From assembly GCF_014356525.2 (NCBI RefSeq), contig NC_052518.1:7582869-7646868 (forward strand): 64,000 nucleotides of DNA. Direction: 5' to 3'. The DNA is from Nilaparvata lugens (lineage: Eukaryota; Arthropoda; Insecta; Hemiptera; Delphacidae). Shown here in pieces: positions 52,301-55,300 of this stretch; the stretch's first letter is position 1; the number at the start of each line of letters is the position of its first letter. The notes beneath the pieces were generated by a model. That model ran no database searches and was not told the origin of the DNA. It worked only from the letters and a program-made list of their open reading frames with translations. A program made the translations under genes and the position numbers.

Positions 52301-55300
52301 TCTGACAGAGGTTTTATATCACCTTTCATCCTGTTTTTTCTCCCCAATCCACTAAAGTTTTTCTTCTCACAATTCCTCAGTTCATAAATCTCTCTTTCAC
52401 TTATTTTTCCTTCTTCTGTTAATCTCCACTAATCTCTTAGATGGACACGTTGAGTCGTCGGTCCTGGCTCTACTTTCTGGTAGTACACCTTTCTGATAGA
52501 AAGTTTTTATCACCTTTCATCCTGTTTTTTCTCCCAATCTACAATAGCTTTTCTTCTTCTTACAATTCCACTCCTTCCTCAGCTCATATATCTCTTTCAC
52601 TTATATTTCCTTCTGTTATTTTCCACTTTTATCTCTCGGATGGACACGTTACTATCGGTCCCGGCTGTCTTAGGCTGTCCCAGCTGTCTTAAAAACAGTC
52701 GTTAGGTCATGTTAGAGGCCCTGAAATTGATCAGTTGCGACCTGAAAACTCTGACACCAGACCTGAGCCAGCCAGGTCACTCGATACTATTATTATCTAT
52801 CTGCCTATTCACGTTTCTACTTTATCCTAAACTTTACCCCTAGTGGGCAGATGAAATTTGCATTATGTTGAACACTCCTACATACTATTCATATTTGTAC
52901 TGAAATGTTTTGTTTATAAACTTGACACCAGGCATGATATATTATAAGATATCAGGTTGAATGAATAAAGCAAGCAATTGCTAATACTATAGTGAGGTCC
53001 ACTTTATAATGGCAGTGGATAAAGATAGGAGAATAGCGATGCCGATTCTCTCCATTGATTAATTATATTTCTACACTGTCAAAAACATAATTGTCATCGT
53101 TGTGGACCTAGAAAAGGATAGTATCACCGGCTTTGTCGAATGATAGACAAGGATAGCAAAACCAAAGTTGAAAAAATACTGTCATTATAACGTGGACCTC
53201 ACTTTTCGAGTCAGCTGTTGAATCTCTGACCCAGCATTTGCTTAAGAATTTGAGCTAATGCCAATAAAACGAGCACACGAATATTTAACTAAATTTTAGC
53301 AGAAGCTGGAAATAATTGACTTATTCCAAGTTACTATAGTGAGGTCCACGTTATAATGGCAGTGTTTGATTAGCAATGTTATTGCTATCCTAGTCTACCA
53401 TTCAACAAAGGGGGTAGCGCCATCTCTTTCTCGCTTTGCTCTGTTACCAGATCGGGTTTTAACAATGTAGAAATTTAATTAATTAACAAAATGTTTCATC
53501 TTGAATATGAAAATTCAATATGAAATAATTGAAAAATATAATTTCTTGCTTCATAAAATATAATTGATTATTTTAAATTACAATGAATAGTCAATATTAC
53601 ATCAATAAACCTGTATCAGCTATCATCTATGGAAGGCATTGACAAGATAGATAGATATTAATTTATTGATAATTGTTACAAGGCTCTTGCCTATGGTAAC
53701 ATTTACAATAATTGACAGTAAAATTAAATCAAACTTATTAGATAAATAATTATTTAACAGTTCTGCATCAGTATAATCAGTCACAAATACAGTATCAAAG
53801 AAAATAATATAGTATATATTAAGCCATCAACATTATACTGGATCACATTAGCAATACTGGAGGAAAGAAAAGATATTATTTGCATCCATGTGAATGAAAC
53901 TTATCATGAGAGTATACCATGAAATGTTAAACTTCATAAACCAATACAATAGAGGGTAGATTGAATAGGTAAGGAATAAACTATGAAGGTGGTCCTATTA
54001 CAAAACATAGGACAGAGGATCATATCACAAAGGACAAACGGAGAGATAAAAGTGGAAAATAACAGAAGAAGGAAATATAAGTGAAAGAGATCTATGAGCT
54101 GAGGAAGAAGTGGAATTGTGAAAAGAAAAACTATCGTGGATTGGGAGAAAAAACAGGAAGAAAGGTGATAAAAAAACTTTCCATCAGAAAGGTGTACTAC
54201 CAGAAAGTAGAGCCGGGACCAACGACTCAACTTGTCCATCTGAGAGATAAAAGTGGAGATTAACAGAAGAAGGTAAAATGAGTGGAAGAGAGATTTATGA
54301 ACTGAGGAATTGTGAGAAGAAAAACTTTAGTGGATTGGTAGAAAAAGCAGGATAAAAGGTGATATAAAACCCCTGTCAGAAAGGTATCCTACCATATATT
54401 GGTAGTACCTACCAATATATTATACTATCAACTAGCCGTCAGACTCGCTTCGCTCGCCATATCCGTCTAGCCAAAGGGCTCCGCCCCTTGGACCCCCGAC
54501 TGGATCGTCCAAAAATAAGATTAGCGGGCTCGCTTCGCTCGCCTGCATTTTTCATTTGGGCATGCTTCATCCCATCAGAAAGTCAAAATTGAGAGAACGC
54601 AGTAAAGCTGGGAAAAACGTTGGAAAAACGCTGATTTTTGGCGTATCTTTGATGAAATATTAAAGTCACCTCATCACAAAATTTTTAGACCCTAGCTAAA
54701 CCTCTGTAGGTACCAAATTTTTAAATTTTCTGTCAACTACTTAATGAAATAACTGAGAAAACGCCATAAACGCGAATTTTGGGTGTATCTTTGGCTTTAT
54801 TTCAAATTCCTCCTAACACAACATTATTACACCCCAGCTGAGCTTCTGTAGTAAATTTGAACATTTTCTGTTCATTTGTTCTCGATAAAGCTGAAAAAGC
54901 GCAAAAAACGCTGGAAAAATGCAGATTTTGGGCGTATCTTTGGCGTTATTCCAAATTCCTTCTAATACAACATTATTACACCCTAGCTTAGCTTCTGTAC
55001 TGAATTTGAACAATTTCTGTTTATTTGTTCTCGATAAATCTGAGAAAAAGCAAAAAACCGCTGGAAAAACGCTAATTTTGGGTGTATCTTTGACGTTATT
55101 GCAAATTCCTTCTAACACAACATTATTACACCCTAGCTGAGCTTCTGTACTAAATTTGAACAATTTATGTTCATTCGTTCTCGTTAATGCTCTTATTCAA
55201 TCGATCCATTGGAAGGCTATGACGAAAGTAATAGTATATTCGTGAAAGTAGCAATTTATTATGTAGTAAAAGTATAATAAAAATTTATTATGTAGTAAAA

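Noticed and set aside
53339..53470. Complete MITE next to 52992-53202
   Set aside because: Only the left end (GTGAGGTCCACGTTATAATG) is present; no inverted right end was found, so it is a fragment.
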